From the NCBI GenBank assembly GCA_002409595.1, contig DHNQ01000016.1, forward strand, positions 120,246 through 184,245: DNA of 64,000 bases, read 5' to 3'. Within the stretch, counting starts at the first letter, position 1, and each line of letters opens with the position of its first letter. Below the pieces are notes generated by a model. The model was not told the origin of the DNA. It made no database searches and saw only the letters and a program-made list of their open reading frames with translations. Positions 1 through 6,928 of this stretch are shown here, one piece after another. Source of the stretch: Dysgonomonas sp. UBA5412. GTDB lineage: Bacteria; Bacteroidota; Bacteroidia; Bacteroidales; Dysgonomonadaceae. The position numbers and the translations under genes were made by a program.

Positions 1-1461
1 CTCGTACCATTTATCGGTGATCGGATATTCTTTTTTAGCGGCAATATCGAGCACATATATTACATTAAATTCATTCGACTCTGCACGCGTATATGTCAAC
101 CATTTGCTGTCAGGCGAAAAAGCAATTCCTCTCGGCTCTCCGGCAGGGTCTTGCAGCAATACACTTTTTTGTTTAGAGGTAACATTCACCTGATTGATCC
201 GGTTTTTGCGATCGGTATATACAATCGTTTTAGAATCGGGACTCCAGCTAAAACCACGAATATAAGTATCATTATCTTTTGTCAATTGTACGGGGGCTGA
301 TCCCGTTGCATCCTGAACATAAAGTTCCGTTTCGCCAGATGCATCGGATATATATGCAATCAATTTGCCATCGGGCGACCATTCTCCATCGCGGTCGTGC
401 GCTCCGGGCGAACGTGTTATATTTTTGGTAACGCCTTTATCTGCAGGCACATCAAAAACTTCGCCTCGTGCGGTAACAACCAAGCGTTCTCCATCGGGAG
501 AAAGGCTCACACTACGAATATATTTTTCACCGTCTTTAATATCGCTTCGGGCATATACGTTGTCGGAAGCCAAAGATATATTTACCTTTACGGGCTGCTT
601 GGTCGCTACATCCATCTTGTAGATATACCCTCCGTTTTCGAATACGATTGTGTTGCCATGATGGCTCGGAAATTTCACGTCATATTCTGTAAAATTGGTT
701 ACTTTGGAGGTTTGTTTTGTTTTTGTATTATATACAAATACGTTCATTATTCTGTCGCGATCGGATATGAAATAAATATCATCGCCAATCCACATAGGCA
801 TAATATCCTGAGCATCGTTGCCGGTTATATTTTGTACCGACTTCGAGTCTGCATCATAGATCCAAATATCGTCTGCCATCCCGCCCTTATAATATTTCCA
901 TGTGCGGAACTCGCGCATTACACGATTGTATGCCAGTTTTTTTCCATCGGGAGAATAGCTGCAAAAACCACCTTCGAGCAATGGTATTACTTGCGATAAA
1001 CCGCCTTCGTCACTTACCTTGTACAGCTTGCCGACAAAGCCATCGCTTATACGATTCCGATATACTATATTCTTACCATCGGGAGTCCATGCCATCACAA
1101 TATTGTTTGGTCCCATGCGGTCGCCCAAATCATCGCGGCGATTAGTTGCCGTATATGTCAGGCGCAAAGGCTCTCCTCCGGTTGACGGAATGGTAAAAAC
1201 TTCGGTATTGCCATCGTATTGTCCGGTAAAAGCAATTGTTTTGCCGTCCGGCGAAAATTTTGGAAACATCTCATATCCTACATGTGAGGTCAGACGTTGG
1301 GCTTCTCCTCCTCCAATGGGAACTTTATATAAGTCGCCGGCGTAAGAGAAAACTATTTCCTGCCCATTTGTAGAAGGAAACCTCAGCAATCGGGCTTCCT
1401 GTGCAAACATCAAAGGGAAAAACCCTACTGATATTAATAAGGAAAGAATGATTCTTTTCAT
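1..1461 (-). CDS. tricorn-like S41 family peptidase, N-terminal part (truncated by window edge)
   Basis: The minus-strand frame is open from the ATG at 1461 to base 1 without a stop, giving the first 487 residues. It begins with a signal peptide (MKRIILSLLISVGFFPLMFA, then QE) and continues as a WD40/TolB-like beta-propeller with recurrent FSPDGK, WTPDGK, WSPDGK and FSPDSK blades. This is the propeller half of tricorn-protease homologues of Bacteroidota, which are usually a little over 1000 residues and carry PDZ and S41 catalytic domains at the C-terminus; that half lies outside the window. The expected role is periplasmic breakdown of oligopeptides. A possible -7 element sits at 1503-1510. 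The family call rests on the propeller alone. Confidence 0.88.
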   Translation of the reverse strand, partial: MKRIILSLLISVGFFPLMFAQEARLLRFPSTNGQEIVFSYAGDLYKVPIGGGEAQRLTSHVGYEMFPKFSPDGKTIAFTGQYDGNTEVFTIPSTGGEPLRLTYTATNRRDDLGDRMGPNNIVMAWTPDGKNIVYRNRISDGFVGKLYKVSDEGGLSQVIPLLEGGFCSYSPDGKKLAYNRVMREFRTWKYYKGGMADDIWIYDADSKSVQNITGNDAQDIMPMWIGDDIYFISDRDRIMNVFVYNTKTKQTSKVTNFTEYDVKFPSHHGNTIVFENGGYIYKMDVATKQPVKVNISLASDNVYARSDIKDGEKYIRSVSLSPDGERLVVTARGEVFDVPADKGVTKNITRSPGAHDRDGEWSPDGKLIAYISDASGETELYVQDATGSAPVQLTKDNDTYIRGFSWSPDSKTIVYTDRKNRINQVNVTSKQKSVLLQDPAGEPRGIAFSPDSKWLTYTRAESNEFNVIYVLDIAAKKEYPITDKWYE

Positions 1462-1502
1462 AAAAACAGGTCTGTTTTGTTTAATTATAAATACTAAAAA
1501 AA

Positions 1503-1510
1503 CAAAGTTA
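1503..1510 (-). promoter_or_regulatory. possible -7 promoter element of the tricorn-like peptidase gene
   Basis: On the minus strand this reads TAACTTTG, an exact match to the Bacteroidota -7 consensus TAnnTTTG, about 42 bases before the ATG at 1461. I do not see a -33 TTTG at the usual distance of 19-21 bases, so support is partial. Confidence 0.4.
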
Positions 1511-1621
1511 AGCTGTTTGAAACAAAAGAAAATTTTTTCTGTCATTTTTTTAGATTCAGTGAAGAGATATGCTACATTTTGATATTCTATCGGGATATTA
1601 TTAAAAGAATCAGGTTTATTA

Positions 1622-1727
1622 TTATTTATCTATACCTTGGGAAGAAATACACGACTGTGAAAGCGGAGAGATGAAATTCGAAAAAAGGGTAAAATCTGTA
1701 CAACTTTGTCAGTTTTTAGTTAAAATC
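1622..1727 (+). repeat. dispersed intergenic element, copy A
   Basis: This element lies in the 393-base gap between the divergent peptidase gene and thrC; apart from it and the promoter elements I see nothing else there. It starts with TTATTTATCTATACCTTGG (1622-1640) and ends with a 38-base core at 1690-1727 containing TGTACAACTTTGTCA and TTTTAGTTAAAATC. The core matches copy C (55830-55867, minus strand) at 36 of 38 bases, and the left end matches at 18 of 19; the middle differs. Copy B is at 39382-39496. All three point toward a downstream gene in the same direction, here thrC. Function unknown. Confidence 0.75.
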
Positions 1728-1803
1728 GAGACCATCAGACATGCTTCTCTTTTCAATCGTAGAGATTAAAAAAGCAAGAATACGCAATTAGTGTGTAAGC
1801 AGA

Positions 1804-1835
1804 GTTGTTGGTTTGCTGACATTTTATTATTTTCG
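1804..1835 (+). promoter_or_regulatory. possible thrC promoter
   Basis: GTTG at 1804-1807 and TATTTTCG at 1828-1835 resemble the Bacteroidota -33 (TTTG) and -7 (TAnnTTTG) elements with a 20-base spacer, one mismatch in each. It would start transcription shortly before the ATG at 1855 and would exclude the in-frame upstream TTG at 1813 as a start. Confidence 0.4.
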
Positions 1836-1854
1836 CAATTCAACAAACACGAAT

Positions 1855-3156
1855 ATGATGAAGTATTATAGTACAAATAAATCAACACCTGAGGTAAGTC
1901 TGCAAGAAGCAGTTGTGAAGGGACTAGCTCCGGATAAGGGACTCTTTATGCCCGAAAACATAAAAGTGCTGCCTCAGTCATTTTATGACAATATAGGTAA
2001 TCTCAGTTTTCAGGAAATAGCTTATACAGTAGCCGATGCTTTCTTTGGCGAAGATGTTGAGCCCGAAACTTTGAAGAGCCTTGTATATGATACGCTCAAT
2101 TTTGATACTCCTATCGTCCACGTAAAGGATAATATATATAGCCTCGAACTATTTCATGGTCCTACCCTAGCCTTCAAGGATGTGGGCGGCAGATTTATGG
2201 CTCGCCTGCTGGGATACTTCATCAAAAAGCAGGGGCAGAAAGATGTAAAGGTATTGGTGGCTACATCCGGCGATACGGGAAGTGCCGTAGCAAATGGTTT
2301 TCTGGGTGTGGAGGGGATACATGTATATGTGCTTTATCCTAAGGGAAAGGTAAGCCAGATACAAGAATGCCAATTTACAACCTTGGGGCAAAACATTACT
2401 GCCATAGAGGTGGATGGTACGTTTGATGACTGTCAGGCATTGGTCAAAATGGCTTTTCTTGATGGGGAGTTGAATAAAAAGCTAAATCTCACATCGGCAA
2501 ATTCGATCAATGTGGCTCGTTTTCTACCACAAGCGTTTTACTACTTCTATGCGTATGCACAGTTAGCAAAACAAGGAAAGGCGCATAATGTTGTATTCTC
2601 TGTTCCGAGCGGAAATTTCGGAAACATTACAGCCGGATTGATTGCTAAGCGCATGGGATTGCCGGTCAAACGCTTTATTGCAGCAAATAACAGTAACGAT
2701 ATATTTTACGAATATCTTCAGACAGGAGAGTACAAACCTCGTCCATCGGTGCAAACAATAGCTAATGCGATGGATGTGGGCGACCCTAGCAATTTTGCCA
2801 GAGTGGTGGATCTATATCACCATTCGCTAGCGGAGATAAGGAAAGATATATCGGGAGAATGGTATAATGATGATACGATAAAACAAGTATTAAAGGATAC
2901 TTATACCGAAACGGGATATTTGCTCGACCCGCATGGAGCATGCGGATATGCAGCTCTTGAGAATGGTTTGAACAGTGATGAAACCGGAGTGTTTTTAGAA
3001 ACAGCTCATCCTGCCAAATTTAAAGAGACGGTAGAGAGCATAATAGGGAAAGAGGTTTCAATTCCGACTAAGCTTCAAGCTTTTATGAAAGGGGAAAAGA
3101 AAAGTATAAATATGGATAATAATTTTGAGCAGTTTAAGAAGTTATTGCTAAACTAA
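1855..3156 (+). CDS. thrC: threonine synthase
   Basis: Threonine synthase converts O-phosphohomoserine to L-threonine with pyridoxal phosphate in the cytoplasm, the last step of threonine synthesis. The protein has the PLP-lysine motif LAFKD (Lys about residue 108) and the phosphate-binding SGNFGN loop, and about 433 residues, typical of the long bacterial form. Two adjacent ATG codons at 1855 and 1858 fit the family N-terminus (MKYYSTNK); the frame is open upstream to a TTG at 1813, but the extra residues are not family-like. It stands alone, whereas in Bacteroides thrC is usually grouped with thrA; a thrA-like start appears at the far end of this window. A terminator follows at once. Confidence 0.96.
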   Translation: MMKYYSTNKSTPEVSLQEAVVKGLAPDKGLFMPENIKVLPQSFYDNIGNLSFQEIAYTVADAFFGEDVEPETLKSLVYDTLNFDTPIVHVKDNIYSLELFHGPTLAFKDVGGRFMARLLGYFIKKQGQKDVKVLVATSGDTGSAVANGFLGVEGIHVYVLYPKGKVSQIQECQFTTLGQNITAIEVDGTFDDCQALVKMAFLDGELNKKLNLTSANSINVARFLPQAFYYFYAYAQLAKQGKAHNVVFSVPSGNFGNITAGLIAKRMGLPVKRFIAANNSNDIFYEYLQTGEYKPRPSVQTIANAMDVGDPSNFARVVDLYHHSLAEIRKDISGEWYNDDTIKQVLKDTYTETGYLLDPHGACGYAALENGLNSDETGVFLETAHPAKFKETVESIIGKEVSIPTKLQAFMKGEKKSINMDNNFEQFKKLLLN

Positions 3157-3160
3157 GAAT

Positions 3161-3195
3161 AAAAAATCCTCATAATTGTAATATGAGGATTTTTT
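3161..3195. terminator. bidirectional intrinsic terminator
   Basis: The hairpin AAAAAATCCTCATA / TATGAGGATTTTTT has flanking A and T tracts, so it can act on both strands. It lies between the convergent thrC and beta-barrel genes. Confidence 0.85.
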
Positions 3196-3215
3196 ATTTA
3201 TCTATATTCTACCAA

Positions 3216-3866
3216 TTAGAATTTATAGCCAACACTTAAATAAGCATTCATGTTTTTATTATTAGACTCATCATATAATTTAACTAAACCAAAGTCATAT
3301 CCAAGTCCTACTCCGATTTTACCAAATTCAGCGCCAGCCCCAAGTCCAAGACCAAAGTCAAATCTTTTTGCTTTGTCATCACCAAAGAAATCCTCTTTGC
3401 CTCCTATACTGTTTTTTTCATCCTTGGTATATTCAGTTTTTGTACTTTTTCTTTTTCCACCTACTCCATAAGCAATGTATGGTCCGGTATGAAATACGAG
3501 ATTTACGCCCTCTGTGACAGCTAGTTTATAACCAAGATGTACTGGTAATTGTAAATACATTGGATTTGCTGTTACTTTGTATCTTACAGCTACATCCTCT
3601 TCCATCATAATATATTCAGCTTTAGTTTTACCTCCTTTGATTGTAAATTCTAGTCCACTTAATATATATAGATTAGAAGGCAAAGCATAGTCTACTGTAA
3701 CTCCGACATTAAAACCGATTTTAGAATCAAAATCTCCATCACCGCTAAAATTGGCTAGATTCATACCAGCCTTTACTCCAAAAGTAAGTGGTTTTTCTTG
3801 TGCATTAGCAGTTATGCCTAATAGTAAAGCGATGACTATTAGACTAGTCTTAAAAAGAATTTTCAT
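3216..3866 (-). CDS. outer membrane beta-barrel protein (PorT/OMP_b-brl_2-like)
   Basis: The 216-residue product begins with a clear signal peptide (MKILFKTSLIVIALLLGITANAQ). The mature part alternates short amphipathic strands with glycine-rich turns: an opening FGVKAGMNLANFSG motif, a PMYLQLPVHLGYK strand, GLGLGAGAEFGKIGVGLGYDFG, and a terminal strand ending YLSVGYKF with the C-terminal Phe typical of Bam substrates. This is the Bacteroidota porin-family small barrel, probably eight strands. No substrate can be inferred. It converges on thrC and is followed by the shared terminator. Its promoter region carries a 9-base tandem repeat. Confidence 0.85.
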   Translation of the reverse strand: MKILFKTSLIVIALLLGITANAQEKPLTFGVKAGMNLANFSGDGDFDSKIGFNVGVTVDYALPSNLYILSGLEFTIKGGKTKAEYIMMEEDVAVRYKVTANPMYLQLPVHLGYKLAVTEGVNLVFHTGPYIAYGVGGKRKSTKTEYTKDEKNSIGGKEDFFGDDKAKRFDFGLGLGAGAEFGKIGVGLGYDFGLVKLYDESNNKNMNAYLSVGYKF

Positions 3867-3918
3867 AAATTAAAAAATTAGTGTGTTTATACTTATATTA
3901 GTATGTCTATAGTATGCA

Positions 3919-3926
3919 CAAATATA
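3919..3926 (-). promoter_or_regulatory. -7 promoter element of the beta-barrel gene
   Basis: The minus strand reads TATATTTG, an exact match to TAnnTTTG, 53 bases before the ATG at 3866. The -33 position falls inside the adjacent tandem repeat and does not show a clear TTTG. Confidence 0.45.
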
Positions 3927-3928
3927 GA

Positions 3929-3955
3929 CATATTTTTCATATTTTTCATATTTTT
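3929..3955. repeat. three tandem copies of CATATTTTT
   Basis: Three perfect 9-base units run from 3929 to 3955, followed by a weaker CACATTTAT. They occupy the spacer and -33 region of the predicted promoter of the barrel gene at 3216-3866, so copy-number change could alter promoter spacing. Confidence 0.7.
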
Positions 3956-4052
3956 CACATTTATTTACATATCCTATTTAATTATACAATTAATTGACAT
4001 AAATAAAGGAACACAATCTTTATACAACTAATAAACAGATATTTAATTCAAT

Positions 4053-4826
4053 TCACTTAAGTACTATTCGAGTTCCTGAGTCCTCTCCTATTTCTTCAGC
4101 ACTTGTTATAACTACTTCTTTCACTCCTGCAGCTAATGACTTAAAAGCATTTTCAAGCTTAGGTATCATTCCGCCCTGAATCACTCCTTCTTCGACCAAC
4201 CGCACAAAATCATCTTTTGATATGTGGGAGATGACGCTATTATCATCGTCTTCGTTCATAAGTACTCCTTTCTTTTCGAAGCAATATACAAGACTGACAT
4301 CAAACATTCCTGCTAAAGCCTTGGCTGTCTCTCCGGCAATGGTATCTGCATTAGTATTAAGAATATTGCCTTCTTTATCGTGAGTGAGTGGAGCTAAAAC
4401 GGGAACTATATCTTGAGATATAAGGGCATACAGCATCGGAAGATTGATTTCTTTCACATCACCAACAAAGCCATAATCAATATCTTTTACGGGGCGTTTC
4501 TCTGAACGTATAATATTGAGGTCTGCTCCGGTAAGCCCAATGGCATTTACTCCGAGAGCCTGCAATCCGGCTACGATACCCTTATTGACTAAACCTCCGT
4601 AAACCATTGTGACTATTTCCAATGTAGCTCTATCTGTTATCCGCCTACCATTGACCATGTGACTCTCAATGCCTAAACGTTCAGACAGACGTGTTGCAGA
4701 GCGACCTCCTCCATGTACTAATACTTTATAGCCGTCTATTTTAGAAAAGTCATTTAGCAATTGTATCAGAGATTTCTCTGTTTCGACAATCTTACCTCCT
4801 ACTTTGATTATGGTTAACTTGTCCAT
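4053..4826 (-). CDS. argB: acetylglutamate kinase family (arginine biosynthesis)
   Basis: This 257-residue amino-acid kinase phosphorylates the gamma-carboxyl of an N-acylated glutamate, the second step of arginine synthesis. Family signatures visible are the N-terminal IIKVGGK, the HGGG loop (VHGGGRSATRL), the nucleotide-site segment LNTNADT and the GGMIPK substrate loop near the C-terminus. Some Bacteroidales run the pathway with N-succinyl rather than N-acetyl intermediates, so the true substrate could be N-succinylglutamate; the sequence alone does not settle this. The gene is flanked by the rpsO terminator upstream and has no other arg gene next to it. Confidence 0.93.
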   Translation of the reverse strand: MDKLTIIKVGGKIVETEKSLIQLLNDFSKIDGYKVLVHGGGRSATRLSERLGIESHMVNGRRITDRATLEIVTMVYGGLVNKGIVAGLQALGVNAIGLTGADLNIIRSEKRPVKDIDYGFVGDVKEINLPMLYALISQDIVPVLAPLTHDKEGNILNTNADTIAGETAKALAGMFDVSLVYCFEKKGVLMNEDDDNSVISHISKDDFVRLVEEGVIQGGMIPKLENAFKSLAAGVKEVVITSAEEIGEDSGTRIVLK

Positions 4827-4873
4827 ATCTTATATGCTTTATTATCTTTAATACTTGAGATGTAAAGATAAAC

Positions 4874-4909
4874 AAAAAGAGGTTGTTTCTTAACAAAACA
4901 ACCTCTTTT
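4874..4909 (-). terminator. intrinsic terminator of rpsO
   Basis: AAAAAGAGGTTGTTT pairs with AAACAACCTCTTTT around a short loop; the minus strand ends in a T run. It lies 23 bases after the rpsO stop. Confidence 0.85.
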
Positions 4910-4931
4910 ACATTCTTTCTTTCAGTAAAGA

Positions 4932-5201
4932 TTACTTTCTGATGCCTAGTTCTTTGATGATAGCACGATATCTTTCGATTTCTTGGTTCATCAAATAATC
5001 TAATAAACGACGACGTTTACCAACAAGGCGTCTCAATGATCTTTCTGTGTTATAATCTTTTTTATTTAACTTCAAATGTTCAGTTAAATGCGAAATACGG
5101 TATGAAAACAATGCTATCTGAGCTTCTGGTGAGCCAGTATCAGTGTTAGACTTTCCGTGCTTTGCAAAGATTTCTTGCTTTTTAGCTGAATCTAAATACA
5201 T
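4932..5201 (-). CDS. rpsO: 30S ribosomal protein S15
   Basis: The 89-residue protein is full length for S15, which binds 16S rRNA early in assembly of the small-subunit platform. Landmarks are the DTGSPEAQIALFS motif, ISHLTEHLKLNKKDY, and the RRLVGKRRRLLDYL helix. It is a single-gene unit with its own strong promoter (5229-5259) and terminator (4874-4909). The leader is only about 20 bases, leaving little room for a structured autoregulatory operator. Confidence 0.98.
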   Translation of the reverse strand: MYLDSAKKQEIFAKHGKSNTDTGSPEAQIALFSYRISHLTEHLKLNKKDYNTERSLRRLVGKRRRLLDYLMNQEIERYRAIIKELGIRK

Positions 5202-5228
5202 AGTTCTTATATTTAATTAATTGAGGTG

Positions 5229-5259
5229 CAAAGATAAAACTTATTTTATGCCCGGCAAA
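5229..5259 (-). promoter_or_regulatory. rpsO promoter, near-perfect Bacteroidota consensus
   Basis: On the minus strand TTTG (5259-5256) is followed after 19 bases by TATCTTTG (5236-5229), matching both -33 and -7 consensus exactly. The predicted start is near 5222, about 20 bases before the ATG at 5201. Confidence 0.8.
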
Positions 5260-5281
5260 TATTTAACTGCAAAATATGCTT

Positions 5282-5641
5282 TTAAAATGGAAGATCATCT
5301 CCACTATCTCCGCTAAAATCAACCGGAGGTGCTGCCGGAGCAGGCTGTCCCGGATTGCCTGAAGCTGGAGCAGTTGCGCTTACCGGATCTATTTTCCATG
5401 CACGCAAATCGGTATACCAATTGCCATTATATTCGCGACTTTCGATATCGAAAGAAACATCTAAGATACCACCTATTTGGAGAACTGATTCGTTAATCTT
5501 ATCTCCCCAAAAAGTAACACAGACCTTCTTCGGATACATGCCATCTGTTTCCAACACTATACTTTGCTTTCTCCATTCTCCGTTCTTGCCCATACCTGTC
5601 TGAACAGGTAATACTTGAATTAATTTAGCTACGAGTTGCAT
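5282..5641 (-). CDS. DUF3127 OB-fold-like protein with SSB-type acidic tail
   Basis: This 119-residue protein matches the DUF3127 family of Bacteroidota. Residues 1-85 form a compact beta-rich domain (LVAKLIQVLPVQTG, WRKQSIVLET, VCVTFWGD, IGGILDVSFDIESREYNG, WYTDLRAWKI), like an OB fold. Then comes a Pro/Ala/Gly-rich linker and the ending DSGDDLPF. The last residues closely resemble the C-terminal tip of bacterial single-stranded DNA-binding protein (DDDIPF), which recruits repair and replication enzymes. That similarity suggests, but does not prove, a nucleic-acid role. The gene appears to stand alone between rpsO and the AI-2E-type transporter. Confidence 0.75.
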   Translation of the reverse strand: MQLVAKLIQVLPVQTGMGKNGEWRKQSIVLETDGMYPKKVCVTFWGDKINESVLQIGGILDVSFDIESREYNGNWYTDLRAWKIDPVSATAPASGNPGQPAPAAPPVDFSGDSGDDLPF

Positions 5642-5708
5642 TCTATCTTTATTTTATATCGTTCTTAAAAAAAGAGAGGTAAAGGTATGAAAAAAAAACT
5701 ATTCTGCC

Positions 5709-6845
5709 TCAATCTTCATCGAATGGTATATTCTGTTGAGCCTCTTCGGCTGCCAACAAACGTTCGGCGGAAGTTATGAATTCCTTATAGTAGGATAATA
5801 ATAATGTAGTCAGAGGTATTGCTATTATCATACCTACAATACCAAAGAGAGAGCCCCATACGGAAAGAGACAAAAGAATAATAGCCGGATTCAGCCCCAT
5901 AGCTTTACCCATTATCTTAGGCACAAGGAACAAGTCCATAATACATTGTACTATAATATAGATGAGGGCGACCAAGCCCAACATAACCCAAAAGCTATCG
6001 TCAGATTGTGATGCCCTCAGCCAACAAAGGAGGATGGCGGGAGGAAAAGTAACAACCTGAAGGTAAGGAATCATGTGTACTAATCCGACTAATATGCCAA
6101 AGAGAATAGCCATAGGCAATCCTATAATCTGAAAGCCGGTAGCATACAAAACCCCCAGTATGCAGCAAATAAATGCTTGATGTCGAAAATACTTATTCAT
6201 ACTATTTTCTACATCTATGGTAATACGACCTACAATAGGACGGTATTTGGGTGGGATAAGAAATCGCCACAATTCATTGATCTTATCATAATCGAGCAAA
6301 ATGAAAATGAGATAAAGCAATACTATAAATACTACTGTAAGTCCAAACAGAAAGGAGATTGTACTTGAAAATAGTTTTTCTACTGCAGGACTTAGATATT
6401 GTATTGTTTCCACCAAATTATCTTTAGATAAAGAAGCCTGCAATTCTTTATAATCAATATATTTACCAATCAAGTCCGCCATATTTACAGGTATGCCGGT
6501 CTGGCTAATAGAGGACAAGTCGTAAGACGCGATAAGAGTATTTATTTGCCATATCTCGTTTTCTATCAGAGGGACTAAGATGAAACCAAGCAAAACTCCG
6601 ACTCCCACAACTGACATCAAAGTGAGAATCACTGCCAAAGAATGTGCTAGTCTTAGTTTTCGCTGATAAAACCGCACGATAGGATTGAGCATATAAGCCA
6701 AAAGCCAAGCTATAAAAAAAGGCAACAGCACGTCTTTTAACAAGTAAAGGAAATAAAGCCCTACTGCTATAGCTAGTACACTTATCAGCATACGAATAGT
6801 ACGATCAAAGGTGAAAGGCTTGTCAAATGATTGCTTTAATGGCAT
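5709..6845 (-). CDS. AI-2E family transporter (PerM/YdiK-like)
   Basis: The 378-residue protein has about eight predicted membrane segments: an N-terminal pair, a central soluble stretch, then a cluster of hydrophobic segments with family motifs FRHQAFICCILGVLYATGF and PKIMGKAMGLNPA, the latter a hallmark of the family. Members act as inner-membrane exporters or antiporters; the autoinducer-2 export role known for some E. coli members should not be transferred without test. A cytosolic acidic tail (AAEEAQQNIPFDED) ends the protein. It is divergent from dacB, with overlapping promoters at 6875-6892. Confidence 0.88.
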   Translation of the reverse strand: MPLKQSFDKPFTFDRTIRMLISVLAIAVGLYFLYLLKDVLLPFFIAWLLAYMLNPIVRFYQRKLRLAHSLAVILTLMSVVGVGVLLGFILVPLIENEIWQINTLIASYDLSSISQTGIPVNMADLIGKYIDYKELQASLSKDNLVETIQYLSPAVEKLFSSTISFLFGLTVVFIVLLYLIFILLDYDKINELWRFLIPPKYRPIVGRITIDVENSMNKYFRHQAFICCILGVLYATGFQIIGLPMAILFGILVGLVHMIPYLQVVTFPPAILLCWLRASQSDDSFWVMLGLVALIYIIVQCIMDLFLVPKIMGKAMGLNPAIILLSLSVWGSLFGIVGMIIAIPLTTLLLSYYKEFITSAERLLAAEEAQQNIPFDED

Positions 6846-6874
6846 AAGAGAAAGCTATTGATTAAATTTTTGCT

Positions 6875-6892
6875 ATATCTTTACAAAGATAT
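6875..6892. promoter_or_regulatory. overlapping divergent -7 elements forming a palindrome
   Basis: ATATCTTT-AC-AAAGATAT has 8-base arms about a 2-base centre. Read on the minus strand it gives TATCTTTG (6891-6884), an exact -7 for the transporter gene at 6845; read on the plus strand it gives TATCTTTA (6876-6883), a near-match for dacB at 6929. Polymerase bound on one side would exclude the other. Confidence 0.6.
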
Positions 6893-6928
6893 TTATTTTC
6901 CCGATTTCTTGATAACAATTTGTATTTG

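Noticed and set aside
365..1345. Overlapping plus-strand frames (365-622, 397-999, 900-1145, 1019-1345)
   Set aside because: They are opposite the propeller domain of the tricorn-like peptidase, which has a continuous minus-strand frame with a signal peptide and repeated SPDGK motifs. The plus frames have no family features.
1813..1854. TTG at 1813 as start of thrC
   Set aside because: It adds residues unlike any ThrC, and the predicted promoter overlaps it; the paired ATG codons at 1855/1858 fit the family start.
5202..5228. S15 autoregulatory leader structure
   Set aside because: The predicted leader is only about 20 bases, too short for the known S15 operators.
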